Part shown: piece after piece, positions 63,439 to 64,000 of the stretch
Layout: every line of letters starts with the position of its first letter
How positions within the stretch are numbered: the stretch's first letter is position 1
Assembly: GCA_903850335.1 (NCBI GenBank)
Contig: CAINLJ010000271.1
Span: 62,001-126,000 of the forward strand
Origin: an uncultured Bacteroidia bacterium
GTDB taxonomy: Bacteria; Bacteroidota; Bacteroidia; Bacteroidales; Prolixibacteraceae
Length of the DNA: 64,000 nt
Direction of reading: 5' to 3'
Translations under genes and position numbers: made by a program
Notes under the pieces: generated by a model
The model's database searches: none
The model's input: the letters and a program-made list of their open reading frames with translations, nothing else
What the model was told of the DNA's origin: nothing

Positions 63439-64000
63439 GATTCCAATAACCCCCGACCTGCTTTTACAATTTTTCCCTGTTCCCGAAAATCCTTGGTGAT
63501 CCGGTCAAGCACACCATTAATAAACGTACTACTCTTGTGCGTACTGTAATATTTTGCAAGTTCAATATACTCATTCAATGTAACTTTTATTGGAATTGAG
63601 GGAAATTCAATCAATTCGGTAAGAGCTAATTGCATTATAAGTATGTCCATAATGGCTACCCGGTCAACGTCCCAGTTTTTTGTATAATTTTCGATTATCT
63701 TCCTGTTTTCAGTGTTGTTTAAAATTGCCTTCCGAAATAATTTCGTTGTAAACTCCTGATCTTCAGTATCTTTATAGAGAGACATCAGGTATTCGTTATT
63801 ATCATCCTGACTTTTGAATTTTTTGATCGTTTTAATAACCATGGAAATTGTAAAATCAAGATCGTCATTCCAGTAAATACTCTGCTCTTCGAGTTCGGTT
63901 AGCATTATATCACTATTAACCAATATATTACTAAATAAATCTTCGCAAAATTGGCGATCGTTCTGGAAATTATCTGTTTGGGACGTTATGTAATTTTTAT
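63435..64000 (-). CDS. nusB: NusB transcription antitermination factor, 5' end cut by the window edge
   Basis: The frame remains open from the TTG at 63923 to base 64000 with no stop, encoding a further 25 residues, so the gene continues past the right edge and no start can be chosen. About 187 C-terminal residues are visible. They carry the NusB core: VDRVAIMDILIMQLALTELIEFP and VTLNEYIELAKYYSTHKSSTFINGVLD. Bacteroidota NusB proteins are about 300 residues, longer than the usual 140, which fits the missing N-terminus. NusB works with S10/NusE in rRNA antitermination. It leads the nusB-DUF1573-yajC unit. Confidence 0.9.
   Translation of the reverse strand, partial: KNYITSQTDNFQNDRQFCEDLFSNILVNSDIMLTELEEQSIYWNDDLDFTISMVIKTIKKFKSQDDNNEYLMSLYKDTEDQEFTTKLFRKAILNNTENRKIIENYTKNWDVDRVAIMDILIMQLALTELIEFPSIPIKVTLNEYIELAKYYSTHKSSTFINGVLDRITKDFREQGKIVKAGRGLLES

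Noticed and set aside
1-64000. CRISPR arrays, insertion sequences, tRNA or rRNA genes, prophage
   Set aside because: Looked for repeats, transposase-like proteins and cloverleaf-type sequences in the gaps; none seen.

Overview
The window is an AT-rich stretch of chromosome from a member of the Bacteroidota, probably near Bacteroidales/Marinilabiliales. Supporting signs are promoters of the TTTG-N19-TAnnTTTG type, a fused E1 alpha-beta 2-oxoacid dehydrogenase, a GYDIA-type GHMP kinase, DUF349 and DUF6340 proteins, a NusB longer than the usual bacterial form, and a B12 locus with BtuB plus a beta-propeller lipoprotein. I see no rRNA, tRNA, CRISPR array, insertion sequence or prophage. It reads as core and metabolic chromosome rather than a mobile island.

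Layout, left to right. 1-1819: 3' end of a Na+-pumping decarboxylase operon (OadG-like end, biotin carrier, beta subunit) with a strong terminator. 1913-5779: four-gene operon (ThuA-like, DUF1080, Tat-exported Gfo/Idh/MocA oxidoreductase, NagB-like) that looks like 3-keto-glycoside cleavage. 5768-7905: selD-mnmH, selenium for tRNA. 8094-13133: REC-histidine kinase, M16 protease, HAD phosphatase. 13604-16009: a divergent membrane pyrophosphatase. 16330-20333: sucB-sucA. 20547-24162: AddB-like nuclease and trmD. 24400-30698: Hsp20 behind a sigma-54-like promoter with two palindromes, then DUF349-pyrG-yidC. 30751-45879: a 13-gene same-strand run. 46025-47453: ribH and a PAP2 phosphatase. 47471-52075: B12-riboswitch-controlled surface uptake operon. 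52168-60209: pepD, two DUF6340 lipoproteins (the second with a near-perfect sigma-54 promoter), an M48 protease, fabG, and a sensor PP2C phosphatase. 60255-64000: J-domain protein, coaE, YbbR, yajC, DUF1573 and a nusB that runs off the right edge.

The most interesting system is the minus-strand run 45879-30751. It encodes a branched-chain 2-oxoacid dehydrogenase E1, 3-methylcrotonyl-CoA carboxylase (both subunits), a methylglutaconyl-CoA hydratase and an acyl-CoA dehydrogenase, followed without a terminator by IPP isomerase, HMG-CoA reductase, two GHMP kinases and diphosphomevalonate decarboxylase, then lipoyl synthase, a flavodoxin/ferredoxin reductase-like protein and a small Cys-rich protein. 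Leucine breakdown makes HMG-CoA and the mevalonate pathway consumes it. Neither HMG-CoA synthase nor HMG-CoA lyase is in the cluster. The arrangement suggests a leucine-to-isoprenoid route in one transcription unit. This is inference from gene content; the acyl-CoA dehydrogenase carries a short-chain-type catalytic Glu rather than the isovaleryl-type arrangement, which is the main weak point.
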